From Escallonia rubra (Eukaryota > Streptophyta > Magnoliopsida > Escalloniales > Escalloniaceae), in assembly GCA_033065855.1 (NCBI GenBank), contig JAVXUO010002887.1, forward strand, positions 372,001 through 436,000: a stretch of 64,000 nucleotides of DNA. Reading direction: 5' to 3'. The notes beneath the pieces were generated by a model. That model had not been told where the DNA came from and ran no database searches. It was given only the letters and a program-made list of their open reading frames with translations. Position 1 is the stretch's first letter. Each line of letters opens with the position of its first letter. Shown one piece after another: positions 25,401-36,216 of the stretch. A program made the translations under genes and the position numbers.

Positions 25401-28400
25401 CAACCAATTAACTGATTATATTAAGCACTTAGAAAAGGCTTAATATAAACGAGGAAGGAGTAATGATATTCCTACAAGAAAAAGAAGAAAGAATCCGATT
25501 ACAAGAAGAACTAGAATCATTACTCTCAGCTGATATCACTACTAAAATAAAAGAGCTAGCCAGAAAGGAAAATGAACACAGAGATTCTTCGCAAACCAGA
25601 AATAAAGCGTTCTTGAATTGGGATTATGGATGACCAGGCCTCACATTACCATCAGACAAGATTAATCTTAAATGGTATGAACATGGACTAGCAGACACAT
25701 TCGAAATAGACCGAGATGATTGGCAACTCATCGATAATCTTTCAGCTGTAATTTGATATGCTCTTGGGGTTATGGGGTTCAGTCGAAAGATTATCACAGT
25801 CCAGATACTGTCAACCTTGGGCAGAAAGAAGCGAAACCAAGTTCTACCAGCTAACCAGATTTGGTTCATTTATCGATTCACTAATAAAAGGTCAATGAAT
25901 TTCTACCGGCCACACCAGGATGAACTATGGAACACATATATTACGGAGAAAGATTAGATTGAAAGAATCAGTTTTGTCCATGTAACCATTGAAAATATGG
26001 TAGCCGACCCCCAAGAAGCATGCTTCTGCGATGGACGAAGTAGTAATCCTGAAGGGGTGTAGAGCATTCATAGAGCCCTCCAAACAGGGTCATCAAGTAA
26101 TTAAACTCTATGAACAGTACAACAACCAAGGACAAGAAGAACCTGATCTGCCTAGCGAAACTTTTGAGCTATACAAGAGGGTATAGGAACCACATGATAA
26201 GCATGATTGAAATGGACATAAGTGCTAGCGAAAAATGACAAAGCCAAGTGGGGAACAGAATAAAGACGTCTGCCATAATAAAAGGAAAAGATGACCCTAT
26301 AAAAAATAATAGAGGATTTTCACTATTGAAGAATCCTATGTACCCGATCCTTTCATCAATAAAAATGGTCGAAGTAAGAGTTAGAAGGCAGAGGAAGTTT
26401 GAGAGAGTGTGAAGTGTAAAGTTTGCTAAGAATTAGCATGTGCAACAATAGAAGGAAGCATTCCATTTCTATTGCTCCTATGTAAAGTTTCCTTTCCAGT
26501 ATAAATAAAGAAGTATAGGTTTTAGTACAACGTTTTTCTACTACACTTTTCAAACCAATGTCCTGGAAGCTTGAGAGTATTTGATTTGAGGCATCGAGTT
26601 GTGTGTCCACTTTGTGAAAAGCTTGAATATCGAAAATCAACAAGAGAAACATGGCGACGTACATTCAAGGACCAAGAACAGCGTCTCTGTAAGTAACATT
26701 ATATCCTAAAATAACCTTGTGCGATTATATTGTATGTGATAAAGTATTATGGTGCATAAAATTATATTTTTCTAAAATTTTGGGGTTATTGCAATTACGT
26801 TAAATTATTAGGGTTATCTAGCACTATTGAGGGAGGTGACTTAATTTAGACCGTCCATAAATCACCGTTCACTAATAGACGACCAGATCGCATTGGTAAA
26901 TAAAGTAAGTTGTTGGCGCTGGCAGTGGGTCGTGACCCATATATATATATAGGAAACTGATCCGTTGATGTTGATAGCGTTAGCAAAATATGAAAAGTTG
27001 CAAAAGCGATCTGACCGTCTGTCCTGAAAGGATGGACGGTCCAGATCTTTTTTTTGCATTTTTTTTAAGTACGTCTGCTACATTATGTAGCGGACTAGTT
27101 TTCAGACCTTTGTTTCTCTCTCTCTCATTTCTATCATTATTTTCCTGACATCTCTCTCTCCTTTTTCTGTCATCAATGCTCTGTCCCTCTCTCTCTCCTT
27201 TCTCTTTCTCTTATCAGTATTCTCTCTGCAAAAGGGAATCCAGGACAATTCCCGCGGATGAAGAAGGGAATCCGGGAACTGACTGGCCTTTCTTCCCGTC
27301 ACTATGAAAAAATTAGAAGGCTCGTCTCAAAGAAATTTGGATTCTAGGTCCAGATATGCCAGCGAACTAGTAGATCATCTTCTCTCTTCTAACTGGGCGG
27401 GCAGTCCTTTTCTTTGGGATTTGTTCAAAAGATAGAGCTGTGATGTTTCCTTCCCCCTCTCTTGAATTTGAGCAGGCACGTCATTCTCAGATGGTCTGGA
27501 AAGATTAGCAAGGCATTTTCAGGACATTGAAGACTTATAGACTCAATGGAAGCTTATCCGAGATAAATGAGAGAGAGTGAAGTCAGAAGAAGGAGATAAA
27601 TGAGAGAGAGAAAGAGAAAGAAGTCAGAACATTAATGACAGAAAGAGAAAAAAGGTCTGAAAACTAGTCCACTACATAATGTAGCGGACAGAGATAAAGG
27701 AGAGAGAGAAAGAGAAAGAGAAAGAAGTCAGAACATTAATGATAGAAAGAGAAAAAGGTCTGAAAACTAGTCCGCTACATTATGTAATGGACGAACTCTT
27801 TTTAAGCTGGAGGGTATTTTTTTCAAAAAATTGTCTGCTACACAATGTAGCCAGATCGCGCGTTTGCAACTTCTCCTTTTTTTTTTTTTTTTTTTGCACC
27901 AAAAAATCAACGTATCAGCTATATATATATATATATATATATGGGAGTCGATCCCTATCTACCGGTGGAGAAAACTTTATTTCTCCAGCTGCCATCTAGT
28001 CGTCCATGCGTTATCATGGACGGCCCAGATTTTCCTTATTTTTTAAGTGCTACTCGCCCAACCGCTACTCTTAGTAGCGGTTGACTTTTTTCCGCAAATG
28101 CCCTTTAATTGGCCGACGTTGCCGCTACAGGGACGATGCCAATGGAAGGCGCAGACCGATCGAAGTAGATTAAATCATCAAGCCGGCACCGGGCGACGTC
28201 GTCTTCAGAGGAACGACACCGACGAGGTCGCGGATCGATGAAGCTGAACAGATCCGCAAGCCATCGACGTCGCCGTCGTTTGCCCATGCCGTCGTCGCTC
28301 TCTCATTCCTTCGTCACTGCTGCCTCATCAATTTGTCCAGATTCACAAAGATTATCCTTGTCCTTTTTTTTGGAATTGGAATTCAGATTGAGATTTTGGG

Positions 28401-29044
28401 TTCACAAACCCCAGGATATTCTTCCAGATCTGCCACTAATTATCCATTGTTTTTCTGGAATTGAGAATTGAGATTATCCATTTTTTTCATATGTATTACG
28501 TATATTCAATTGTTTTCACCTTTTTCAGTTTCAAAGTCGATGAACCAAATTTCCTGAAGCTTTATTCGAAAGGTTTTGCCCATTCTGTGGATCTGCTATA
28601 TGATTGTTTGTTTGGTTGTTTAGGAGTTTTTGTGTCGATAGGAATTGGTGTAATAAGTTTGTGGGTTATTTAGTGTTAAGTGACAGTATTTTTCCGGTTT
28701 AATTTGGTTGGAATTGTAAGAGAATGAAAGTGGCTGGTTAATGAAGAACTTGCAAGATGTTGATCAAAAGTTGGTTGACAGAAAGGTGGGTTAATGACAA
28801 AATAGAAGTAGCTGGAGAAAGGGGGGAAGAGAGATGCGAGACAGGGACAACAGAATGAAAGTGAAGGAGACAAAATGAAGGTGGAGAAGGGCATTTGTGG
28901 AAAAAAGCCAACCGCTACTAAAAGTAGCGGTTAGGCGAGTTGCACTTAAAAAAAAAGGAATTTGGGCCGTCCATGATAACGCATGGACGGCCGGATGGCA
29001 GCTGGAGAAATAAGGTTTTCTCCACCGGTAGATAGGGATCGGCT

Positions 29045-29090
<46 letters not shown>

Positions 29091-32000
29091 CACAAAACCG
29101 CACCCACAACCGTTAAAACAACCATCAGCAAACCCACCACCGCAACCACCACGGCAGAACCATCGCGCCACTCCACCACAACCAACAAACCACACTCCTT
29201 ACGGCCAAAAATACAAATCGGAAAACAAAAAACCAAGATCTGGCGGTGGTAGTCAGGGATTAGAGAGAGGCAAGTTACGGTTGACTCGGTGGCACCGAAA
29301 GTGGCTTTAGCTATGGGCAATGCTGACCCCTGCAAATCTAGTAGTGATGGTCGCGGTGGTCAGGGATTTGGGCGAGGCAGAGAAGCGGTTGACTAAGTGG
29401 TAGTGGCGGTGGCATTGGTGGTGGCGGTGGCGTTGCAGTGGTGTTGGCCATGGGCCATGTCGACACCTGCCAAGATCTGGCAACGGCGGCGGCGTGGATG
29501 CAATTCAAATGATGGTGGTGCTGGGTGATGTTTGTGCGGCATCGGTGTGGGGTTGCGACCAATGGCGGTGGCCGGAATAGGGAGATGGAGGGATAGATGG
29601 AGAGGGAGGAGGGGGGAGAGAGAGAGAGACGAAGTTTAAGGAAAGAGACAAACTGACCAAATGAGAAGCAAACAACCTAATCCTCCACTACATTTTGTAG
29701 CGGATGCGCTGTTTATTTATTGCGGGATCAGGGCTAATTTTGTCAAGATGACCGTCTGCTACATATGTAGCGGATGTCGAAGCATTTTTTTTAAAAAAAA
29801 TTCAGATCTGGTCCATCCATCCGCGATAGGTAGAAGGCCAGATGGCGCTGGCAACTTAACTAAGTTCCCTGCGCGGTCAACGGATAAGCTCCGTATATAT
29901 ATAAGGAGCTGATTCATATCTAACGCTAGAATTATCTAGCTCCCACCCCAATTTTCCTGGGAATCAAGTCGAATTTGAGCTGTCTGTTGGTTTGTGGGCC
30001 CTTATGTAAAAAATATCAAATCTGAGCCGTCCACACCCTCTAGTGGACGGCCAGATCACAGTTGGAAAAATAACTATTTCTCGACCGGTATATGTGGATC
30101 GGCCCCATATATACATATATATAGATATGTATATGTATATATATATATATGCACATATCTACATATATATACATATACATATACATGTAGATATGTGTGT
30201 GTGTATATATATGTATATCTATATCTCTATATCCATATATGCATATGTGTATATATCACACACACATTTAACAACATGGCAAAGATAGCATCTTTTTTCA
30301 AAATGCATGATTTACTAACAAGTATATAACCATGTCAAAGATAAATACAATCAAGTATATTGGGTGGTTCCCTTGACCCACCGTGGACCACATTTTTCTC
30401 GCTTCCTTGGGGCGTTGTACACTCGATGTATTAGGCTATTATCCAGATTGCATACCGTTTTAGTTTTAAATTGTAGCAATTACTAATCAAAGGAAAGAAA
30501 TAAACTTTGTGATGCGCACCAAAGAGTACCTGGCATGACTTCACTTGTCGGAAACATGCTCTGAAGCATATCCTCTCTTTCGATAAGAAAGTCCTCAGCT
30601 GTAAGAGAATCACCTATACCAGTCTCTTCAACAAAGACTCTAGCAGCTTCTATTGCTTTCTTCCCCATCATTTTTGACTTAAGAGACCAATCAAATGTCT
30701 TGTTGTATCTGGCCAATATAATCTCCTGGACTTCGGTGTAGAATTTTTCAGTATCTGCATTGTATAACAAGATGTAGAATATGTTTAATTGATTTTCCTA
30801 ATTCAATTGCCATGTAAAAGTGAAGTGAACAAGAAAATGGTACAATAGAAAAAAAGATTCACTCGGAAATTCTGCGGGTCAAGTGTACATGAATAGTCTG
30901 TGCGCGGGCGGGAGCGAGAGAGAGAGAGAGAGAGCTAGTACGTTCCATTACCCCAACTTTGGCAACTACACATTGGAAATTACAAATCAAACACCACAGT
31001 TGTAGACCACTATTGTTTCTCAAACAACATTTAGCTTTTAACGCAAAGAAGATTTAGGATTTTGGGTAGCTGAACCAAAAGTCTATTGTGGCGTCTATCA
31101 TATTTAGCAAATAACACACCTGAAAAAACTTAGTTCTCGTAACATTCCTAATTTCATTTGTATCTCCCCGTTCTTTCAAAGAGCAATTTACATTGATGTT
31201 GTATGCAAACACATTCCATCAAATCCATAAAGTCAATTAAGCTGCAAAAACACTGATTCTTTATAGAATATTCTTTTAAGTGGCTTGCCAAATCCCTCCA
31301 GAGAAGAACTCCCATTTTTGTGGTCACACGAAGCGTATGTAGAAGTACGAGAACATGCAACTCCTTGCATTCTCGATTCAATCAGCAAGTTCGCCACTCT
31401 TTAAGTTGAGCAAGTGTTCCCTCCCTCCCTCCGTCTAGCAATGGAACACAATTGATGGAGGGGTACCAACATCTCCAAACAATCGTTACTGTTTTAGGCG
31501 GTTGGCAACGAGGACGCGATGGGAATTATTTGAAATGAGAAGGGTAAACCCGTAATTAGGCACCAACCGCTATTCTTAGGGTTTTTTTCTTTTTAAGGTG
31601 ATCTGAGCTGTCCATTTTGCGATGTGGACAACCCTAGATCCATCAGAAGAAGAAATATTTTTTCCCAGCTAGCACTATGGATCAGCCCCCTATTTATATC
31701 CATATATACGTATATATAGACATACGTAATCTAACCTCACCACCAGTTGCAGGAGTTTAGAAGGTTAGGAGCCTCCCGACCTTTCTGGTCACATACACCG
31801 TTACCTAAAAAAATTTACAAGTCATCTCTAGGTGTTCTGAAGTCATTTTGTCTAAAACAAATTCAAGCCCTAGTTTGTCTTGCGTCTTTCTTAGCCTCTC
31901 TGGCTCTCTTCTCCATCGGCATCGGCGGACCAGCCATCTCCCACTTCACCGTCGCCCTGGTGGACTATCTATCACCCAATTTACCTTCGACCTCATCTTT

Positions 32001-33750
32001 GCCATTGACACGACGACCTCTGGCAACCATCACTCTCGTTTGCGCACCTTTATTGACCACGAATATCGTGAACGAGATTGTCTACCACCCGATTATTTGC
32101 AAGTGAACCAACCTATTGTCATGACAATTTGCGGTGGAGTTAATGATTCCAGGTGAGTTACCACACCTTACGAATTTGAAGAAAGGATACAAAGCACAAA
32201 ATACATGTTTACCCCAATTGTGGCTTTCAACTTAAATTGTACATGGGCATTCTTTTGACAAACAGATGGGAAGGCTCCAAACCTTCTTCAACTGGTGGAG
32301 AGGCAGTTTCACCAACATGTGTATGCACCATATATGGGAAAAGCTGAACTCCCCAACAATGAGAGGGCGTATAGCACCTTCCCCAACTTTCATTTGACAA
32401 ATCTGTTCGCACTTACAGCATTTTGGGGGCCCTTTTTATCTTTTAAAATACAGCTCCCTGCCAAACTGAAAAAGAAAAGGTAAAGCTTGTTTAAGCCTCT
32501 TCGTATCATAGACTGTCATAGTTGCAGATTCTTCACCATTGTCTCATTGTCATTAAGGATCAAGCTGGACGAACTAATTATCATGACACAAGGCCATTGT
32601 TACAAACAGCTGCTTATTAGCTTCAGGTGGATAGAAGTTTCTTTAATGCTTAAAAATGTAAACTTCAAACTGAGACCAAATAATATTGTGGCGGAAATCA
32701 ATTAGTTCAAAACTTGTCCTCTTCTTTTGTTTTTTATACTTCTTGTACTCTTAACAAGAATCTTGGGGTTTTGGTGATTAGAAAGCTGGTAAATTCAGAT
32801 TCAGAGAGGTGGAACTCGTGTGCGGGGGTGGTCAGTTATCGTTTCAAATTTGGATGAAGATGTGAATTGTGGAGTCAATTTTTATGTCTTTATAGGGGGT
32901 TATGGTGACAACTAGTGTGGCAGTTGTGGATTATCATTTATCATTGCCAAGATCCATGGTGTCGGACCTTGATAGAGTTAGCAGATCCATTATATATAGC
33001 TGTGCAGCTTGACAGATTGAGATTCCCTCACTATAATATTAGACACACATAAAAGTTATCGTTCTTCATTTCCATCAGATTAAATCCATTTTCTCCCTAT
33101 GTCTTAAATCACTCTGAAGTCATTCTTATCCAATATAGAACCCAAAAGAACAAAATATTGCTTAAAAACCTTGTAGCATGCCAAATGCAAGACGACCTCT
33201 CCTTCTATCAAGGCAACTTGATGCCCCATGCATTCTTTAAGAAAAATAACACGCGTGCGCCCGTGCCTGCACACAACCTCTAGTTGTTGTTGTTTTTTTT
33301 AAGTTTCTTATAGGAATCTTGTGAGTAACAATCACATTGCCAGCTCTACCTTTCTATCTAACATAAACACAATCACTTTCCACAAATTAGGTTTCAAATT
33401 GCAAAATCAGTGACCAATTGCCTAAAATTTCGAGCACACTAGCCTAGCATTGTCTCACAAAGCCCCAATTTAGCTTAATGACCACCTAACACTTCACCAT
33501 TCTCAAAAGCATTTTAAAGAATTTACCCCTTACGAATTACGAGAGGTCAATGCTTGAGCACGTTTGGTGTGTCTGCTGCATGCACTTAACTGTAATCCTT
33601 ACACGGATCTACAACGAAGAAACTAATCACAGTACAACGATTGTTCACAAGAAAACTAGTTGAGGAGAGAAACCTAGTACCGAGTAAGAGGCCGTCCATG
33701 TCGAAAATGACGTGAGTGATCCGCTCTACCTTCGAATTTTCACTCGCCAT
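19401..33750 (-). CDS. GPP: HAD-family DL-glycerol-3-phosphatase (GPP1/GPP2-like)
   Basis: Predicted to hydrolyse glycerol-3-phosphate to glycerol and phosphate. Exons on the minus strand: 33750-33681, 30754-30530, 23734-23674, 23541-23394, 23299-23220, 19533-19401. All introns are GT-AG, phases match and the total is 238 aa, the usual length for plant GPP proteins. HAD motifs are complete. Motif I is [16 protein letters not shown], with nucleophile Asp17 and acid/base Asp19. Motif II is the Thr in CVATGSH. Motif III is the Lys in VKQGKPSPD. Motif IV is [17 protein letters not shown]. The C-terminal exon carries [14 protein letters not shown] and [10 protein letters not shown]. Three introns of 2.9, 6.8 and 3.7 kb inflate the locus to 14.3 kb, and intron 2 hosts the foldback nest. 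Related HAD enzymes acting on FMN or sugar phosphates are less likely given the sequence match. Confidence 0.95.
20916..21281 (+). repeat. 185-bp tandem duplication in GPP intron 5
   Basis: Two head-to-tail copies, 20916-21100 and 21101-21281, both beginning TGTATTGATTG and both ending GCCGCTCTCTTT or close to it. They are nearly identical apart from a few substitutions and a 5-bp indel (GGTAC present only in copy 1). Both copies keep open frames on the plus strand, but the protein is unrecognised and opposite in sense to the host gene. Confidence 0.88.
21282..23219. other. GPP intron 5, remainder
   Basis: No recognised gene. There is a C/T-rich simple-sequence tract with CCCTCC and CTCCTC units at about 22713-22790. 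ORFs at 22073-22360 and 22883-23107 are without recognisable domains. Confidence 0.5.
24411..24440 (+). repeat. MITE-type terminus (CTCCCTCC..CCCAAAATATTTG)
   Basis: TA followed by CTCCCTCCATCCCAAAATAT matches the common terminal sequence of Stowaway-type (Tc1/mariner) plant MITEs. A degraded GGAAGGAGTA near 25451 could be the opposite end, but the spacing (about 1 kb) is long for a MITE, so only one end is called. Confidence 0.4.
24744..25266 (+). mobile_element. partial foldback element, inverted homologue of 29090-29700
   Basis: Starts at a TGTAGCGGACG motif and runs through a TC microsatellite and GC-rich sequence to an (AC)n(AT)n tract. The same order in reverse complement is present at 29090-29700 inside element FB2, including the CCATTGGTCG..AACCCCACACC phrase and the GGTTGTGGTGGAGTGGCGCG phrase. 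It is therefore half of a second FB2-family copy, and its internal microsatellite is where element FB3 begins. Confidence 0.75.
25440..26700 (+). pseudogene. decayed retroelement- or pararetrovirus-like sequence (family uncertain)
   Basis: A plus-strand frame broken by stops reads as charged, coiled-coil-like protein. Examples are [15 protein letters not shown] and later [16 protein letters not shown]. It is followed by AT-rich sequence with a TATAAATAAAGAAG box at about 26502. This arrangement resembles endogenous caulimovirid or gag-like relics, but no reverse transcriptase, movement or capsid domain is visible, so the identity is only a suggestion. Multiple in-frame stops make it non-coding today. 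Confidence 0.25.
26952..29893. mobile_element. foldback element FB2 flanked by TA microsatellites
   Basis: A 2.94-kb span (1.84 kb without the nested FB1) lies between (TA)n tracts at 26939-26951 and 29894-29903. The termini are imperfect inverted repeats: GATCCGTTGA..GCGATCTGACCG..GGATGGACGGTCCAGATC on the left, and its counterpart around 29800-29893 on the right. Subterminal palindromes of the type TCTGCTACATTATGTAGCGG lie at 27074-27095, 27667-27689, 27770-27792, 29684-29705 and 29754-29775. A GAGA-rich ~100-bp unit is repeated directly (27560-27690, 27690-27790) and inverted (27090-27200). Confidence 0.72.
27943..29047. mobile_element. foldback element FB1 inserted in a TA microsatellite
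   Basis: A 1105-bp element lies between (AT)n at 27921-27942 and (TA)n at 29048-29088. The inverted termini are about 165 bp long (27943-28107 and 28883-29047) and roughly 90 percent identical by eye. Both contain CTATCTACCGGTGGAGAAAA, CCATGCGTTATCATGGACGG and the palindrome AACCGCTAC..GTAGCGGTT. No transposase ORF is present; interior frames are short. Flanking TA repeats instead of a fixed duplication match the micron-type elements described from rice. Confidence 0.85.
30107..30268. repeat. TA/CATA microsatellite
   Basis: Interrupted ATATAC/ATATGT tract ending in a short ACACACAC run, abutting the right end of FB3. Its translated frames (Tyr-Ile repeats) are not genes. Confidence 0.9.
31560..31740. 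repeat. single terminus of another microsatellite-associated foldback element
   Basis: Reads AACCGCTATTCTTAGGG, a GATCTGAGCTGTCCA phrase, then ATGGATCAGCCCCC and a TA-rich tract. This is the order seen at the right ends of FB1 and FB3. No partner end was located, so it is a solo or truncated terminus in GPP intron 1. Confidence 0.5.
31741..33680. other. GPP intron 1, remainder
   Basis: Two overlapping plus-strand frames at 31747-32156 (119 and 102 codons) are open, but neither shows a recognisable domain. The remainder is AT-rich with no bounded element identified. Confidence 0.45.
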
Positions 33751-33905
33751 TAACGTCGCTAAACGTTGCCGACGGTCCGGCCCTGGATGCCACAGCCGGG
33801 CACAGTAAAGCTAGATCAGAGCTGCAAGTGCAAACCAATCAGGGGGCCGATAGAGAACTCGCAATTTGTAGTTCTTGTCTTTTAACTTTTGGGTGAATTT
33901 TCTTT

Positions 33906-35063
33906 GGGCTAATTACACTTATATCCCTGAGGTTTGGGGGTAATTACTTTCAAAATTGTCTTAAAATCCTAACGGTTTTAACAAAATGACTTTATTGCCC
34001 TTATGTTAGAAAGTTAATTTTTTAAATGCCATTGTTTCTTTTTAGAAAAGAAAACCAGAAAAGAAAAACACCCCCTCTGCATCCCCTACCTGCTTCCCTT
34101 CCCCGGCGCCGCACCTCGCCTGTTCCCCTTCCCCGGCGCCGCACCCCGCCTGCTCCCCTTCCCCGGTGTCGCAACCCGCATGCCTCCTCCTTCTTCGACC
34201 AACCGATCCACCTCTTGTTTCACTTTGGGGTCGCCGTAGTCGTCGTCGATGTACGGCAGTGCATCTATAACGTCTGCGGCTGCGGTGGACCACGTCGGTC
34301 GGTAGGAAGGAGGAGCTTGCATTCGGATCTCTTATTTGCTGTCCGTCGCCATCGCCTTTGTTTGCACAAGCACACCCAAAGCTCGTTTCCTCTGAATACC
34401 AGAAAGACTACCACTAAAATGGTGTGGACACGGGCTGCCGGCGGTGAGGGGCGGGGAAGGGGGACTGCCGACGGCGGGGGCGGGGGAGGGAGGCGACGGT
34501 CGGCGGGGACTTCAGATTTACCGGCAATGGGAGAGAGAACATAAAACCCTAATTTGCAAATTAGGGTTTTCTTGAAACCCTAATTTGCAAATTAGGGTTT
34601 TCTTGAAACCCTAATTTGCAAATTAGGGTTTCAAGAAAATCCTAATTTGCAAATTAGGGTTTCAAGAAAATCCTAATTTGCAAATTAGGGTTTCAAGAAT
34701 ATCCTAATTTACAAATTAGGGTTTCAAGAATATCCTGATTTGCAAATTAGGGTTTCAAGAATATCCTAATTTGTAAATTAAGGTTTCAATAAAATCCTAA
34801 TTGTGACTTTAAATTAAGGCTTGAAATTTTAATTTTAATTTTTTAAAAATATTCAGTATATACAGTACAAGGGGTAGTATTGTCATTTTAAAAATACGTA
34901 TTGATGACATCATACAAAAAGTACAATTTTTGGATGGAACCCTAACGGATGGACACGGCTGATACATTTTAAAAGTGTTTGGTCACGGAATGTTACATTT
35001 TGAAACTCGTTGTCCTTGACTGTAATTATACCCAAACTTCAGGGATATAAGTATAATTTGCTC
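33906..35063. mobile_element. MULE-like non-autonomous element M3 (9-bp TSD) at the GPP promoter
   Basis: A 1158-bp element starting GGGCTAATTACACTTATATCC and ending in the inverted counterpart GGATATAAGTATAATTTGCTC. It is flanked by a perfect 9-bp duplication ATTTTCTTT (33897-33905, 35064-35072). The left end is 156 bp from the GPP start codon, so it forms the upstream region of that gene. The interior has a G-rich segment shared with M4 and an amplified palindromic array. The 172-codon ORF inside is compositionally biased and not called. Confidence 0.88.
34544..34805. repeat. array of ~8 palindromic AAACCCTAATTTGCAAATTAGGGTTT units
   Basis: About eight copies of a roughly 31-bp unit. Each contains an AACCCTAATTTGCAAATTAG-type inverted repeat joined by CTTG or CAAGAA(A/T). 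The right-hand units accumulate substitutions. M4 has only one copy, at 35918-35950, so the array expanded within M3. AAACCCTAA is the plant telo-box/telomere-repeat word, here present in both orientations in every unit. Confidence 0.9.
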
Positions 35064-35112
35064 ATTTTCTTTTCTTCTTCTTCTTATCAAAAGAAACGGA
35101 GTTTAATAAATA

Positions 35113-36216
35113 GGGCAAATTACACTTATATCCCTGAGGTTTAGGAATAATTACAGGTAAAAACAATAGTTTTAATAAATTACACTTATGTCCGTTGACC
35201 AGACGCAATGTTAAAAACCCTAACAGTTTTGATAAAAAGACTATATTGCCCTCAAGTTATAAATCTATTTATTCAATGCCATTATCTTAAATTTTTCTCT
35301 CTTAAATTCTCTTAATTCTCTCTCTCTCTCTATCTCTTAAATTAATTCTCTCTCTCTCTCTATCTCTTAAATTAATTCTCTCTCTCTCTATCTCTCTTCC
35401 CCCACCACCCCGCACACCATTCCACTGCTGCTACCACCTTCCATCCACCCCTTCCGTTGTTGCGCCTCTCATTCCCCACCGCGGCCAACCAGCCACGGCG
35501 AGGCAGCAGCCAGTGGTGACGGCGAGATCGGCGGGATTGTGGGTTTGCGAAGGGATTTCCGGGATCAGCGAGATCGTGGGTTTGCGAAGGGATTGCCGGG
35601 ATCGGCGAGATCAGCGGGATCGTGGGTTTCCGAAATAGGGTTTTAGAGAGAGAGAGTTGCCGGCTGTGTGGGTTTGCGAAGGGATTGCCGGCAGCGTGGT
35701 GCGGGGAGGGGCTTGCCGGCGTGGTGGGGTGCTACGGGGAGAGGCTACCGACATGGTGGGTGGTGCAGGGAGAGGCTGCTGGTGTGGTGGGGTGGTGTGG
35801 ATAGGGGCTACCGGCGGTGAGGGGCCGGGGAATGAGGGACTGCCGACGGCGGGGGCGGGGGAGGGAGGCGATGGCAGGCGTGGACTTCAGATTCACCGGC
35901 AATGGGAGAGAGAACATAAAACCCTAATTTGCAAATTAGGGTTTCAAGAATATCCTGAAACTAAAATTGATAAATAAATCATATATAATAATAAACAGAT
36001 ATTTTTCAATATATACAGTACAAGGGGTAGTATCGTCATTTTAAAAATACATATTGATGACATCATACAAAAAGTACAATTTTTTTACGGAACCCTAACG
36101 GATGGACACGGCTGATACATTTTAAAAGTGTTTGGTCACAGAATGTTACATTTTGAAACTCGTTGTCCTTAACTGTAATTATACCCTAACCTCAGGGATA
36201 TAAGTGTAATTTGCCC
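35113..36216. mobile_element. MULE-like non-autonomous element M4, sister of M3
   Basis: A 1104-bp element bounded by GGGCAAATTACACTTATATC and its inverse ending GTGTAATTTGCCC, with perfect 9-bp duplications TAATAAATA (35104-35112, 36217-36225). It lies 49 bp from M3 in the same orientation. It shares the CCGGCGGTGAGGGG and CTGCCGACGGCGGGGGCGGG segments, the palindrome unit and the GGACACGGCTGATACATTTT right arm. It has (TCTC)n units with TTAAATTAA spacers at 35305-35395 and a direct repeat GTGGGTTTGCGAAGGGATT near 35540-35600. Confidence 0.9.

Larger units (their letters stand above)
25267..30106. mobile_element. outer foldback element FB3 (~105-bp TIRs in microsatellites), nest host
   Basis: The left terminus begins GGGGGTTGATCCACATCTAC at 25267, directly after (AC)n(AT)n. 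The right terminus ends at 30106, directly before a long TA-rich tract, and its reverse complement reads GGGGCCGATCCACATATACC. The two align for about 105 bp, including CTGGCCGTCCACTAGAGG and TTTGATATTTTTTACA. The span is 4.84 kb and encloses a degenerate ORF region (25440-26700) and the nested FB2 and FB1. It is also possible that the termini belong to two separate insertions. Confidence 0.65.

Noticed and set aside
28791..29562. Minus-strand ORFs of 134, 129 and 74 codons
   Set aside because: They run through the TA microsatellite (Tyr-Ile runs) and G-rich foldback DNA. The composition reflects the repeat.
34026..34544. Longest ORF in the window (172 codons, plus) and overlapping minus frames
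   Set aside because: It lies wholly inside element M3 in GC-rich, repetitive sequence shared with M4. The protein is a string of Pro/Arg/Gly-biased repeats and M4 does not keep the frame.
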